From NCBI RefSeq assembly GCF_000826655.1, contig NZ_JXJO01000017.1, forward strand, positions 248,001-312,000: a DNA stretch of 64,000 nucleotides. Direction: 5' to 3'. The DNA comes from Psychroserpens damuponensis. GTDB lineage: Bacteria; Bacteroidota; Bacteroidia; Flavobacteriales; Flavobacteriaceae. The notes below the pieces were generated by a model. That model was not told the origin of the DNA, searched no databases, and saw nothing but the letters and a program-made list of their open reading frames with translations. This document shows positions 53,392-62,349 of this stretch, in pieces. A program made the position numbers and the translations under genes. Position 1 is the first letter of the stretch. Each line of letters opens with the position of its first letter.

Positions 53392-54513
53392 TTAGAGTTC
53401 TTTAGCGAACTTTTTTGCCATCATTTTTACGTAGTATGTACTATTTTTCATAGCATCGTCCATACCTTTTGAATAATTCATTACGGTATCTACGTAATCA
53501 ATTCCACTTGCTTTTGCACTCTTATTAGATAATTCTGATGTACCGCAAAGAGCAGCTACTTTAATTTGTTTTTCTTTAGCTGAAGTTAATACTCCATTTA
53601 TAGTTTTTCCTGAAAATGTTTGTTCATCAAGGCTACCTTCACCTGTGATTATCCAATCTGCGTTTTCAATTTTAGAATCAAAATTTGCGAGAGATTTTAT
53701 AAGTTCAATTCCTGGTTTTAATAGGCCACTTAAAAACAGTTTTGAAGCTATTCCCATTCCACCTGCTGCTCCAGCACCTTTAATTGTTTGTGGATCAATA
53801 CTAAATTTTTTAGACAGCACTTTTGAAAAATCCTTTAACCCTTGGTCTAAAAACGCTATATCTTCAATTGATGCTCCTTTTTGTTGAGCATAAACATAAG
53901 CCGCTCCTTCGCTACCATACAAAGGGTTTGAAACATCACAGGCAATATTAAAGCTAACACCTTTGAGTTTTTGGTTCACTTTACTATCATCAATGGTGGT
54001 TATTATTGATAAATTTCTACCTATAGGTTTCACCTCATGTCCTTCATCATCTAAAAATTTATAGCCTAATGCAGTAGCCATACCTATTCCACAGTCATTA
54101 GTTGCACTACCACCAATACCTAGAATAATTGTTTTAGCACCTTTATTTAAAGCATCTACAATCATTTCACCTGTACCTAATGTGGTTGCATGAACACAAT
54201 CAAACTGTGCTTTCTGTAAGAGTTTAACTCCAGATGCTTCTGCCATTTCTATAAATGCAATTTTAGATATTTCAGAATATAAATACGATGCTACTACAGG
54301 TTTAAAAAAAGGATTATTAACTTCAATTTTAATGACGTTACCTTGGAGATAATAATTCACAACTTCAATAGTACCATCTCCACCATCTGCTAGTGGTAAT
54401 TTCACCATATCAACGTTTCTATGCTCGGCTTTAAAACCTTCTTCAACTGCATCACAAAACTCCATTCCTGTTAGAGAATTTTTAAACTTATCTGGAGCAA
54501 GAACTATTTTCAT
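53392..54513 (-). CDS. Glycerate kinase
   Basis: A 373-residue glycerate kinase of the GarK/GlxK family, which phosphorylates D-glycerate, usually to 2-phosphoglycerate. It has MKIVLAPDKFKNSLTGMEFC at the start, PLADGGDGTIEVV, and the nucleotide-binding GIGGSATNDCGIGMATALG. The length is normal. It is 11 bases after the symporter gene, the last of four co-oriented genes. The neighbouring glycoside hydrolase would release glycerate, so this enzyme would feed it into lower glycolysis. Confidence 0.94.
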   Translation of the reverse strand: MKIVLAPDKFKNSLTGMEFCDAVEEGFKAEHRNVDMVKLPLADGGDGTIEVVNYYLQGNVIKIEVNNPFFKPVVASYLYSEISKIAFIEMAEASGVKLLQKAQFDCVHATTLGTGEMIVDALNKGAKTIILGIGGSATNDCGIGMATALGYKFLDDEGHEVKPIGRNLSIITTIDDSKVNQKLKGVSFNIACDVSNPLYGSEGAAYVYAQQKGASIEDIAFLDQGLKDFSKVLSKKFSIDPQTIKGAGAAGGMGIASKLFLSGLLKPGIELIKSLANFDSKIENADWIITGEGSLDEQTFSGKTINGVLTSAKEKQIKVAALCGTSELSNKSAKASGIDYVDTVMNYSKGMDDAMKNSTYYVKMMAKKFAKEL

Positions 54514-54524
54514 TGAAATGAGAA

Positions 54525-56231
54525 TTAATTTAATATACTAGGCAATACATAACTCACTAAAAGAATTAAGATAAAAAATGAGATTAATATCACACTCTCT
54601 TTTTGTAGTAAATCTTTTTTATTAAACGTATAACTCACTTCTAGTTGTTTAGCTGGAGTTTTAGAGGTCAATTTACTCACTATAACTGCCACCATAACTG
54701 CAATGATAAAACCAGTTAAATTATACCAAATCCAGAATAGATCTAGAATATTATGAATTCCAATTTCTGCTAAAGCATTATGAATTGAAACATCACCAGA
54801 ATAAAAATGACCTTGACTAAAAAAGTAAACCAATTCTGGCAAATACTTAAATATGAGGTTTACAGCTACAGCAGTTATTATGGCTGAATTCATACCTACA
54901 TGATTGACATTCTTAAAAAATATAGCAATCACAAAGGCCGCTAATATTGGTCCGTAAAATAGTGAAGAAATCGCATTAATCAATTCTATCACTGTACTTT
55001 CACTATTCCCAAAAAGATAAGCAGCCAAAATACAAACCGTTCCCCAAAATATAACGAGGCCTTTAGACAAGAACATATATTTCTTTTCAGACAGTTTCTT
55101 TTCACCACTATTAAAAAAGTCTTCTATAGTAACAGCACTTAATGAATTGATTGTTGAACTAAGAGAAGACATTGCTGCAGACATGATTCCAACCATTAAA
55201 ATACCTATAAGTCCGTTGGGTAAATAATTAGTAATAAAAACAGGCATCATTAAATCGGGTTTAATACCAGACTTTGCATACTCGACCGGATAATGTATTC
55301 GAGTGGTTTCTTTAATACTTTCATAAAACTCAGGAATATTAGTCACTAAATAGCCTATGACCAATCCCATAATACAATACACAAAAACCACAGGAAAACG
55401 CAATAAGCCATTAGCCATTAATAACTTTTTTATTGTGCCTTCATTTTTTGCCGACAATAAACGTTGAGCTTGAGTTTGATCTGTTCCATAATATGATAAA
55501 TACAAGAATAAGCCACCTAAAAGCATTGGCCAAAACCCATACTCTTCTCCATTAAAAAAACCAAGATTGGAAACATCTATAACCTGAAGTCGCTCTGCAT
55601 CAAAACCAGTAAAAGTTCCAGTATCTTTCATTAAAGAATAGCCTACAACTAAACATATGATGAGCCCAAAAAATAAAATTATCATTTGAATAGCATCTCC
55701 CCAAACAACAGCTTTCATGCCACCTTGATAAGAATAAACGAGTGTTACCACGCTTATAATGAGTAGCGTCCAATGAAAACTTATACCTGCCACAGCTTGA
55801 ATAATTAGTGCCATTGTAAACACCATAACTCCTGTACCTAATGCTCTACTAATTTGAAAAACAACACTAATTAACTTTCGAGTTGAAGGCGAAAAACGAC
55901 GTTCTAAATATTCGTAAATACTCACAATACCCGATTTATATAAAGGTGGTATTATGAAAAACATAATACCAATCATTGCTAGAGGCACGCCAAATTCAAA
56001 TGTTAGCCATTTCATGCCTCCATTAGCCTTTAAACCAACAAATGCTGGAGCCGAAATAAAACTTATGGCAGATAATTGAGTTGCCATAGTTGATAAACTC
56101 AACGGAAACCAACCTAGACTTTTTCCACCTAAAAAATAATCTTTTGAATTTTTATTTTCTTTAAAGAAATAACCCATGGCCATAAAACCAATGAGGTAAA
56201 CACCAATTATTGTATAGTCTAGCCAATTCAT
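54525..56231 (-). CDS. Sodium:solute symporter (SSS family)
   Basis: A 568-residue transporter with about 14 membrane segments. It has GVYLIGFMAMGYFFKENKNS, YFLGGKSLGWFPLSLSTMAT and GMKAVVWGDAIQMIILFFG, typical of the SSS family. It imports a small solute into the cytoplasm with sodium. Its place between a GH63 hydrolase and a glycerate kinase suggests a sugar-glycerate as substrate. The actual substrate is not fixed by sequence; hexose or inositol transporters are close relatives. Confidence 0.9.
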   Translation of the reverse strand: MNWLDYTIIGVYLIGFMAMGYFFKENKNSKDYFLGGKSLGWFPLSLSTMATQLSAISFISAPAFVGLKANGGMKWLTFEFGVPLAMIGIMFFIIPPLYKSGIVSIYEYLERRFSPSTRKLISVVFQISRALGTGVMVFTMALIIQAVAGISFHWTLLIISVVTLVYSYQGGMKAVVWGDAIQMIILFFGLIICLVVGYSLMKDTGTFTGFDAERLQVIDVSNLGFFNGEEYGFWPMLLGGLFLYLSYYGTDQTQAQRLLSAKNEGTIKKLLMANGLLRFPVVFVYCIMGLVIGYLVTNIPEFYESIKETTRIHYPVEYAKSGIKPDLMMPVFITNYLPNGLIGILMVGIMSAAMSSLSSTINSLSAVTIEDFFNSGEKKLSEKKYMFLSKGLVIFWGTVCILAAYLFGNSESTVIELINAISSLFYGPILAAFVIAIFFKNVNHVGMNSAIITAVAVNLIFKYLPELVYFFSQGHFYSGDVSIHNALAEIGIHNILDLFWIWYNLTGFIIAVMVAVIVSKLTSKTPAKQLEVSYTFNKKDLLQKESVILISFFILILLVSYVLPSILN

Positions 56232-56363
56232 ATTAATTATCGTTTAATTCTAGGTTAGTGAAATCATTGTACTTACTAATGATGTAGGTTTTAATTTAGC
56301 TTTAAATCTAACAAATAAGCTATATCTAATTCCTTAGAAAAACATTACTCATTTAGTTTTACG

Positions 56364-57677
56364 TTAATCATTTAATAAATCTATTAACAAAGCTGCTGTC
56401 CATGAAAAATTATTCCCTCCATAACCAGCATCATTGTTATGATGCATTTCTTTTCTAGAATCAAAATACTCATAAAATCCATTGTTTTCAATCATAGTGA
56501 CAGTATCTTCTTTAACTCGCTGAGCAATCGTATCAAATCCATACTGTTTTAACCCATTATATAACATCCAATTGAGGTTAATCCAAACAGGACCTCTCCA
56601 ATATTTTTTTGGATTAAATCGATCACTAGTAGGATCAAAGGAAGCGCATAAATATTGATTTTCATTACCAAATTTTTCCATCATTACATTAACCATTATT
56701 TCTGCTTTTTCGGGATCTGGAATGTTTGCAAATAATGGAGCAAATGATGATGATGACACATATCTTAAAGGCCTTTCATTTCTTAAATCATAATGAACAT
56801 AAGCCCCTAATTCTTCATCAAATAATTTATCATTAAACGAAGTAATACTTTTTTGTTGCCATTTTTTTAATTGTTTAATTTTATTTTCATTGCCACCAAT
56901 AAGCTCATACAACTCAATTAAAGCTTCGTTAGATTTAATCAACATGGCATTAAAAAGAGGATCTTGTACTAAAAAAGGAGATAACTCTGCTATTTTTTCA
57001 TCATCATAATTATTTGCTTTAGCAATTTCTATAATATGTAAATAATGATCATATTCTCTCTTACTTGGTCGTTCTTCAGGATCAACATGTGTAGTGTCAC
57101 GTCTTTCAAAATCATACTCTGGCGGATTCATAGTTTCCCAAATATCATCCCAAATAGGCGAATTATCTGTTCCTGATTCCCAATTATGATAGATATAAAC
57201 TAAGCCTTCATTTTGTGGATCTCTGTTGTCGTAAAAATACTTATGATTATTATAAACTTTGTCAATTTGTGTTTCAATAAATTCTAATGTTGCTGTTTTA
57301 TCCTGACTTATTCTATACAATTCTTTTAACACAAAACCAGTCACTGGAGGTTGAGTCATTCCTGTTGATTTAAACTTAGGGTTTGACTCTGGATGTAAAT
57401 CTGAGCGATGAAAGTTTGCTCCAGGAAAATAACTATCAGTTTCAGTATGAAAAATAATATGTGGTATAAACCCATTTCCCCATTGTGATTTAAGTAAGGT
57501 TTTTATTTCCATTTCAGCCTTTTGCATGTCATAATGCGCAAAGCCAATAGCAATAAGACCTGAATCCCAAAACCATTGAAAAGGATATAAATTTTCACAA
57601 GGAATGGTAAACTCTCCTTCAGATTTGAAGTTTGAGTTTAGAATATGTTCTGCTTTTTGTTGTAATGTTTTTTTCAT
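56364..57677 (-). CDS. GH63-type glucosylglycerate/mannosylglycerate hydrolase homologue
   Basis: A 437-residue (alpha/alpha)6-barrel hydrolase. It has YPFQWFWDSG (31-40), WGNGFIPHIIF (66-76), MTQPP (107-111), NWESGTDNSPIWDD (165-178) and YWRGPVWINLNW (359-370). These match the bacterial MgH/GgH hydrolases, which split mannosylglycerate or glucosylglycerate into hexose and glycerate. The known catalytic pair is an Asp in the ESGxDNSP motif and a Glu near the C-terminus; candidates here are Asp171 and Glu403. It has no signal peptide, so it is cytoplasmic. The start at 57677 (MKKTLQQKAEHIL) is preferred over 57725. Trehalase-like activity is an alternative. Confidence 0.85.
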   Translation of the reverse strand: MKKTLQQKAEHILNSNFKSEGEFTIPCENLYPFQWFWDSGLIAIGFAHYDMQKAEMEIKTLLKSQWGNGFIPHIIFHTETDSYFPGANFHRSDLHPESNPKFKSTGMTQPPVTGFVLKELYRISQDKTATLEFIETQIDKVYNNHKYFYDNRDPQNEGLVYIYHNWESGTDNSPIWDDIWETMNPPEYDFERRDTTHVDPEERPSKREYDHYLHIIEIAKANNYDDEKIAELSPFLVQDPLFNAMLIKSNEALIELYELIGGNENKIKQLKKWQQKSITSFNDKLFDEELGAYVHYDLRNERPLRYVSSSSFAPLFANIPDPEKAEIMVNVMMEKFGNENQYLCASFDPTSDRFNPKKYWRGPVWINLNWMLYNGLKQYGFDTIAQRVKEDTVTMIENNGFYEYFDSRKEMHHNNDAGYGGNNFSWTAALLIDLLND

Positions 57678-57700
57678 TGAGGAAAAATAAATAAGAAATA

Positions 57701-57727
57701 CATTGATATCTATTGATGATATCAATG
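57701..57727. other. Intergenic hairpin between the TonB receptor and GH63 genes
   Basis: A perfect 10-bp inverted repeat, CATTGATATC with GATATCAATG, and a 7-base loop lies 31 bases past the receptor stop codon and 23 bases before the hydrolase start. On the minus strand it is followed by a T-rich tract. It could be a partial terminator or an RNA end-protecting hairpin that sets the receptor-to-enzyme ratio. Confidence 0.5.
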
Positions 57728-57757
57728 CATTCTAGTGAAACTAAATCAAATTAAAAC

Positions 57758-60352
57758 TTAAAAATTAAATGTTGCATTCAAGAAAACTCTTGTTGGAAGT
57801 ACTGGTCTTCCTACGAAAAATTCTTCTTCTGTTTGATTATTACCTAATCTTGGTGATCCTTCGGTAACACCCTCAGAATTAAACAGGTTAAATACTTGGG
57901 CTCCTAAACGCAATGTTTCATCATCTTCGCTTAGAGAAAACGTATACCCTAGATTTAAGTTTGCTAATCCAATAGCATCTAATTCTATAGTATTTGCGTC
58001 ATTAGCAAACTTTTTACCTGTATAGTTATAAACCACACCAGCGTCAAATTTAGAGGACACATAATCTAAAGAGAGTGTTGTTAGTAAATTTGGTTGTCTT
58101 CGTAACTCGTTGCCTTCTAGTTCTGGATCAGCTTCAGATTTTGAAATTTCGTGATCTTGATAAGTAAGTGAACCTCCAAAATTAAAATTATCTGAAAATT
58201 CCCAGTTCCAAGTTCCTTCAAATCCAAATGTACTAGTGTCTTGTGTATCTACTTCTTCGACAAACCCACCTCCAGGTGCATTAACAAAACTAATTGAGCG
58301 TCTATCTTTAAGTCCTACGGAATAAAGCGCAGCTGTACCTGAAAACGAATTTTTAGCATATTTTACACCTAACTCACCTTGTAGTATTTTTTCAGTATCA
58401 TATGAAGAAGGGTTGCCTAAATCATCAAATTGTGTACCTCTAAGCTCAGGAAAAAAGTAACCTCTTGAGAAGTTACCATAAGCACTTAAGTCATCATTAA
58501 TTTTGTACAATCCAGCAACAACAACTGCAAAATCATCTGCAGACACATGACCTCTTGTATAACTTCCATTACCCCAAGTTACATTGTCTAAATTTGCTAT
58601 ACCTGTATTATCAACCACATAAGATTGCACTCCTTCTACTTCAATATCTCCCGAAGCCCTTTCATATCTTACACCAAAATCCAAATTCCATCGATCAAGC
58701 TTTAATTCATCTGCTACAAAAACAGCAATTTTATTACTCGAAATATTTCTATTTGTATATGACGTACCTCTATTAGTAACACCATTTACGGTATATCCAG
58801 AAACATTTATTAACTCTGGTCTATCATTATATTCACCAAGATAATTAGTAATGACATTAAAATCACCTCCTTCAGATCTAGACATGAAGGTTCCAAAAGT
58901 GATATTGTGATTTCCAGCGGTTTTAGTAAACTTTATATCTGCCATTAACTCTTGTAACGGTCTACTCCGATCTAATATTCTGTTTTCAAACAGCAAGGCG
59001 TCTGAAGCCAAAGGCTGTCCATTTAAGTATGTAAATTCTCCAGAAGTTAACCCTCTTGCTTCTAAAAACTCTTGTTGTGTTTCTACTGCTTTAGCTCCAC
59101 TTACTCCACTTCCATCAAGAAAAAGATTAAATTGATGTTTATATTTAGAATATCTAAATTTTGCATCTAATTTTAAATCTTCGGAAAAGCGATGCTTAAA
59201 GTTTGTCAAAAGATATCCACCTAAAGTGGCAACTCCATCTTCAATAGGTGAATTATAAATACCATCTGGTGTGGCATAAGAAATATCAGAAGCTGCAGCA
59301 GTTTGCAATGTAAATATCTCTTCTCCGTCATTACCTGTAGGACGTTTTCGAGATCCGCCTTCTAAAGGATATGGCAAAAAGAATTGTACTGTATCATCAA
59401 TCCATTGTCCTGAGAATGTGATTGATCCTTTATCGGTTACATGTTTTATATTTCCTCGTAGTTGAAAACCTTCAGTTGGCAAACCTGTTTTTATAGGTCC
59501 TTCATCATATCTATAAAATCCAGATAATGCATAAAACGTATTAGAATTTTCTCCTCCTAATGGACCACTAGTAACAAAATCTGCTTTGTATCTAGAATTT
59601 GAAGCTACTTCAGTTTTGATTGTTGTTTTTGATTGTTGAGAACCAGTCACACTAGTATAATTAATTATTCCAGCAACAGAACCTACACCATAAAGAATAG
59701 AAGAACCTCCTCGAACAAATTCTAAACTTCTCATTCCTATGTCATTTCTAAAATAAACATCATGAGCAGAAGAATTGAGTCCAAACGTACTAAGCACTGG
59801 CATGCCATCAATTTGTAAGGGATTAAATTGATATTGTCCGCCTGAAGGCAAACCTCTTACAAATATATTTGAAGCCACTTCTCCACCACCACCTTCGGCC
59901 GTAATTCCAGGAATACTTCTTAACACATCAGCCTGACTACTTGTATTAACCGAAGCTAATTGTTTAGCTCCAATAGAGGTAATTGACATAGGTGTTTCCT
60001 TTTGGGATCTTTTTGTTGATGTTGCGGTTAATACTACAGCATCTAAAGCACTTCCTCCTTCTTCTAAGGTGAAGTTTAATGTTAGCACTGCTCCTTCTAA
60101 AGTAATTTGTTGTTCAAAGGTTAAATAACCTAAATAAGAAACTTGAACTACATGACTGCCAGTTAAAGTTGTAGAAAAACTATAGTTTCCATCAAAATCT
60201 GAATTTGTTCCAGATGTACTTTCTTTGATAATTATATTAGCACCTATAATAGGAACTCCAGAATCATCAGTTACTTTTCCTTTAATTTCGGTTTGCGAAA
60301 AAACAGCGATAGTGCCTGTAAAAAATGCAAACATTAGTAAAATTCTCTTCAT
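57758..60352 (-). CDS. TonB-dependent outer-membrane receptor
   Basis: An 864-residue receptor. The signal peptide is MKRILLMFAFFTGTIAVFSQ. A carboxypeptidase-like regulatory domain (IKGKVTDDSGVPIIGANIII) is followed by a plug domain (VLRSIPGITAEGGGGEVASN, IFVRGLPSGG, SSILYGVGSVAGIINY) and a 22-strand barrel ending in a phenylalanine (VFLNATFNF). It imports a ligand through the outer membrane using ExbBD-TonB energy. It lacks the SusD-type lipoprotein partner that accompanies glycan receptors, which suits a small ligand. It is the first gene of the operon facing lacI. Confidence 0.93.
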   Translation of the reverse strand: MKRILLMFAFFTGTIAVFSQTEIKGKVTDDSGVPIIGANIIIKESTSGTNSDFDGNYSFSTTLTGSHVVQVSYLGYLTFEQQITLEGAVLTLNFTLEEGGSALDAVVLTATSTKRSQKETPMSITSIGAKQLASVNTSSQADVLRSIPGITAEGGGGEVASNIFVRGLPSGGQYQFNPLQIDGMPVLSTFGLNSSAHDVYFRNDIGMRSLEFVRGGSSILYGVGSVAGIINYTSVTGSQQSKTTIKTEVASNSRYKADFVTSGPLGGENSNTFYALSGFYRYDEGPIKTGLPTEGFQLRGNIKHVTDKGSITFSGQWIDDTVQFFLPYPLEGGSRKRPTGNDGEEIFTLQTAAASDISYATPDGIYNSPIEDGVATLGGYLLTNFKHRFSEDLKLDAKFRYSKYKHQFNLFLDGSGVSGAKAVETQQEFLEARGLTSGEFTYLNGQPLASDALLFENRILDRSRPLQELMADIKFTKTAGNHNITFGTFMSRSEGGDFNVITNYLGEYNDRPELINVSGYTVNGVTNRGTSYTNRNISSNKIAVFVADELKLDRWNLDFGVRYERASGDIEVEGVQSYVVDNTGIANLDNVTWGNGSYTRGHVSADDFAVVVAGLYKINDDLSAYGNFSRGYFFPELRGTQFDDLGNPSSYDTEKILQGELGVKYAKNSFSGTAALYSVGLKDRRSISFVNAPGGGFVEEVDTQDTSTFGFEGTWNWEFSDNFNFGGSLTYQDHEISKSEADPELEGNELRRQPNLLTTLSLDYVSSKFDAGVVYNYTGKKFANDANTIELDAIGLANLNLGYTFSLSEDDETLRLGAQVFNLFNSEGVTEGSPRLGNNQTEEEFFVGRPVLPTRVFLNATFNF

Positions 60353-60431
60353 TGGATTGTTAATTAGTTAATATTTGTATAAACTTATTATCATTTTGTT
60401 AAATTTATATCTCAAATATTAATAAATAATT

Positions 60432-60459
60432 ATGCAAACGTTTGCGAAAACGTTTGCAT
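60432..60459. promoter_or_regulatory. LacI-type operator between the receptor and regulator genes
   Basis: A perfect inverted repeat: ATGCAAACGTTT (60432-60443), spacer GCGA, AAACGTTTGCAT (60448-60459). It contains two AAACGTTT-type cores whose centres are 12 bp apart. The first, GCAAACGTTTGC, is itself palindromic. It lies 14 bases before the lacI start and 79 before the receptor start, placed to control both. The consensus matches LacI/CcpA-family sites. Confidence 0.75.
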
Positions 60460-60473
60460 TTTAAAAAAATACT

Positions 60474-61496
60474 GTGAAAAAGAAAATAACCACCCTTAAA
60501 GAGATTGCTCAACAACTTAATTTATCGATTTCAACAGTATCAAGAGCATTAAATGGTCATCCTGACATTAGTGAATCAACGAAGAACAAAGTAGAACGTT
60601 TAGCAAACGAACTCAGTTATGTACCAAATATCTTCGCAAAAGGTTTCAGATCTCATAAATCTAATATTATTGGTGTGATTGTTCCCAGTATTACTCATTA
60701 TTTCACATCTACAATACTTAAAGGTATTTTGGATGAAGCAGCCACAAAAGGTTATAGGATTATTATTTCAGAATCTGATAATGATATTATTAAACAAACG
60801 GAAATGCTCAAAACTATGGTGCAATTTGGAGTAGACGGCATCTTAATGTCACTCACAAAAAGAACAAAAAACATAGAGAATATTATTAAAACAATGAATA
60901 CTGTGCCTATGATTTTATTTGATAAAGTGTCTAGTAAAATTCCTTGTACACAAATTGTTATTAATGAGGAGGAAGCTGCTTTTGATGCTATTGAACACCT
61001 CATAAATATTGGAAAAAAAAGAATAGCCATAATCAAAGAAACCGAACTTTCCTACAATTCAGAAAAAAGATACGCTGGCTATTTAAGAGCGCTAAAAGAG
61101 CACAATATCACTTTTGACGAAAAAATAGTTTTAAGTGTAGAAGATATCACATTAAAACAAGGCAGACGTATGACAAATATATTATTGAGCTTAAAAAATA
61201 GACCTGATGCAATATTTGCAATAACAGATAGCGCTGCAATTGGAGTTGTACAAACATTGAAAAAATTCAAAATTAAAATCCCAGAAGACATCGCAGTTAT
61301 TGGCTTTAGCAATTCAATACATTCAACGATTATTGAACCAATGCTTACCACAATAGACCAACCTGGTGAACGAATAGGAGCTACTGCCATTAAATATCTT
61401 ATTGAAGAAATTGATAATCCTAGTGAATTTAATGGTATCAAAACAGTAGAAATCAAAAGCACCTTAATTATTAGAGATTCTACTTTTTCGAATTAA
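60474..61496 (+). CDS. LacI family transcriptional regulator
   Basis: A 340-residue regulator. The N-terminal helix-turn-helix has TLKEIAQQLNLSISTVSRAL and the hinge helix YVPNIFAKGFRSHKS. A periplasmic-binding-protein-like effector domain follows, from SNIIGVIVPSITHYFTSTIL. The start codon is GTG at 60474. It is divergent from the receptor-hydrolase-symporter-kinase operon and probably represses it, relieved by a substrate or product such as the sugar-glycerate. The palindrome just before its start may also allow self-control. Confidence 0.93.
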   Translation: MKKKITTLKEIAQQLNLSISTVSRALNGHPDISESTKNKVERLANELSYVPNIFAKGFRSHKSNIIGVIVPSITHYFTSTILKGILDEAATKGYRIIISESDNDIIKQTEMLKTMVQFGVDGILMSLTKRTKNIENIIKTMNTVPMILFDKVSSKIPCTQIVINEEEAAFDAIEHLINIGKKRIAIIKETELSYNSEKRYAGYLRALKEHNITFDEKIVLSVEDITLKQGRRMTNILLSLKNRPDAIFAITDSAAIGVVQTLKKFKIKIPEDIAVIGFSNSIHSTIIEPMLTTIDQPGERIGATAIKYLIEEIDNPSEFNGIKTVEIKSTLIIRDSTFSN

Positions 61497-61526
61497 ATCT
61501 GTCTCTTTTAAAAGACTTTATAACTG

Positions 61527-61543
61527 TAATTTTGATATTTTTG
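61527..61543 (+). promoter_or_regulatory. Two -7 boxes directly before uppP
   Basis: TAATTTTG (61527-61534) and TATTTTTG (61536-61543). The second is four bases before the ATG at 61548 and predicts a leaderless uppP transcript. This shows uppP can be transcribed independently of ftsX despite the insertion between them. Confidence 0.6.
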
Positions 61544-61547
61544 CTCC

Positions 61548-62345
61548 ATGGATATCATCGATTCAATTATATTAGGAATTATACAAGGTCTAACTGAGTT
61601 TTTACCTGTATCATCAAGTGGTCATTTAGAATTAGGAAAAGCTATTTTAGGTGACGAATCCTTACCCAAAGAAAGTCTTTTATTTACCGTTGTACTTCAC
61701 TTCGCTACAGCTTTAAGTACCATTGTTATTTTTAGAAAAGATATTCTTGACATCATTAAAGGAATTTTAAAATTAGAATGGAACGACGATTTACAATTTG
61801 TATCTAAAATTGCATTATCTATGATTCCTGCTGTTATTGTTGGTCTCTTTTTTGAAGAGCAATTAGAGCAATTATTTGGTGGTAATATTCTACTTGTAGG
61901 TTGCATGCTTTTAGTGACTGCAGCTTTATTATTTTTAGCAGATAGAGCAAAAGACACCAATAAAAAAGTAACATTCTCAAATGCATTTGTGATTGGAATT
62001 TCTCAAGCGATTGCAATGCTTCCTGGAATTTCTCGTTCTGGAGCAACAATTTCTACTTCTGTGTTATTAGGAAATGATAAAACTAAAGCCGCTCGCTTTT
62101 CATTTTTAATGGTTGTACCCTTAATTTTCGGAAAGATCGCTAAAGATATTTTAAGTGGAGAAATATCATATGAAAGTGCCAACTTCACAAGTCTTGGTGC
62201 TGGTTTTATTGCAGCATTTGTTGCAGGTTTATTTGCATGTACATGGATGATTGCATTAGTGAAAAAGAGTAAGCTTTCATATTTTGCTATATACTGCGTT
62301 GTTGTTGGTGTTATTGCCATAATCTTTGCGCTTTTAAACCGATAA
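61548..62345 (+). CDS. uppP: Undecaprenyl-diphosphate phosphatase
   Basis: A 265-residue inner-membrane enzyme with about eight membrane segments. It regenerates the lipid carrier for peptidoglycan and other polymers by removing a phosphate. It has the two family motifs QGLTEFLPVSSSGHLEL near the start and LPGISRSGATIS in the second half. The length is normal. truB follows after 4 bases, so they are co-transcribed. Confidence 0.96.
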   Translation: MDIIDSIILGIIQGLTEFLPVSSSGHLELGKAILGDESLPKESLLFTVVLHFATALSTIVIFRKDILDIIKGILKLEWNDDLQFVSKIALSMIPAVIVGLFFEEQLEQLFGGNILLVGCMLLVTAALLFLADRAKDTNKKVTFSNAFVIGISQAIAMLPGISRSGATISTSVLLGNDKTKAARFSFLMVVPLIFGKIAKDILSGEISYESANFTSLGAGFIAAFVAGLFACTWMIALVKKSKLSYFAIYCVVVGVIAIIFALLNR

Positions 62346-62349
62346 CCTT

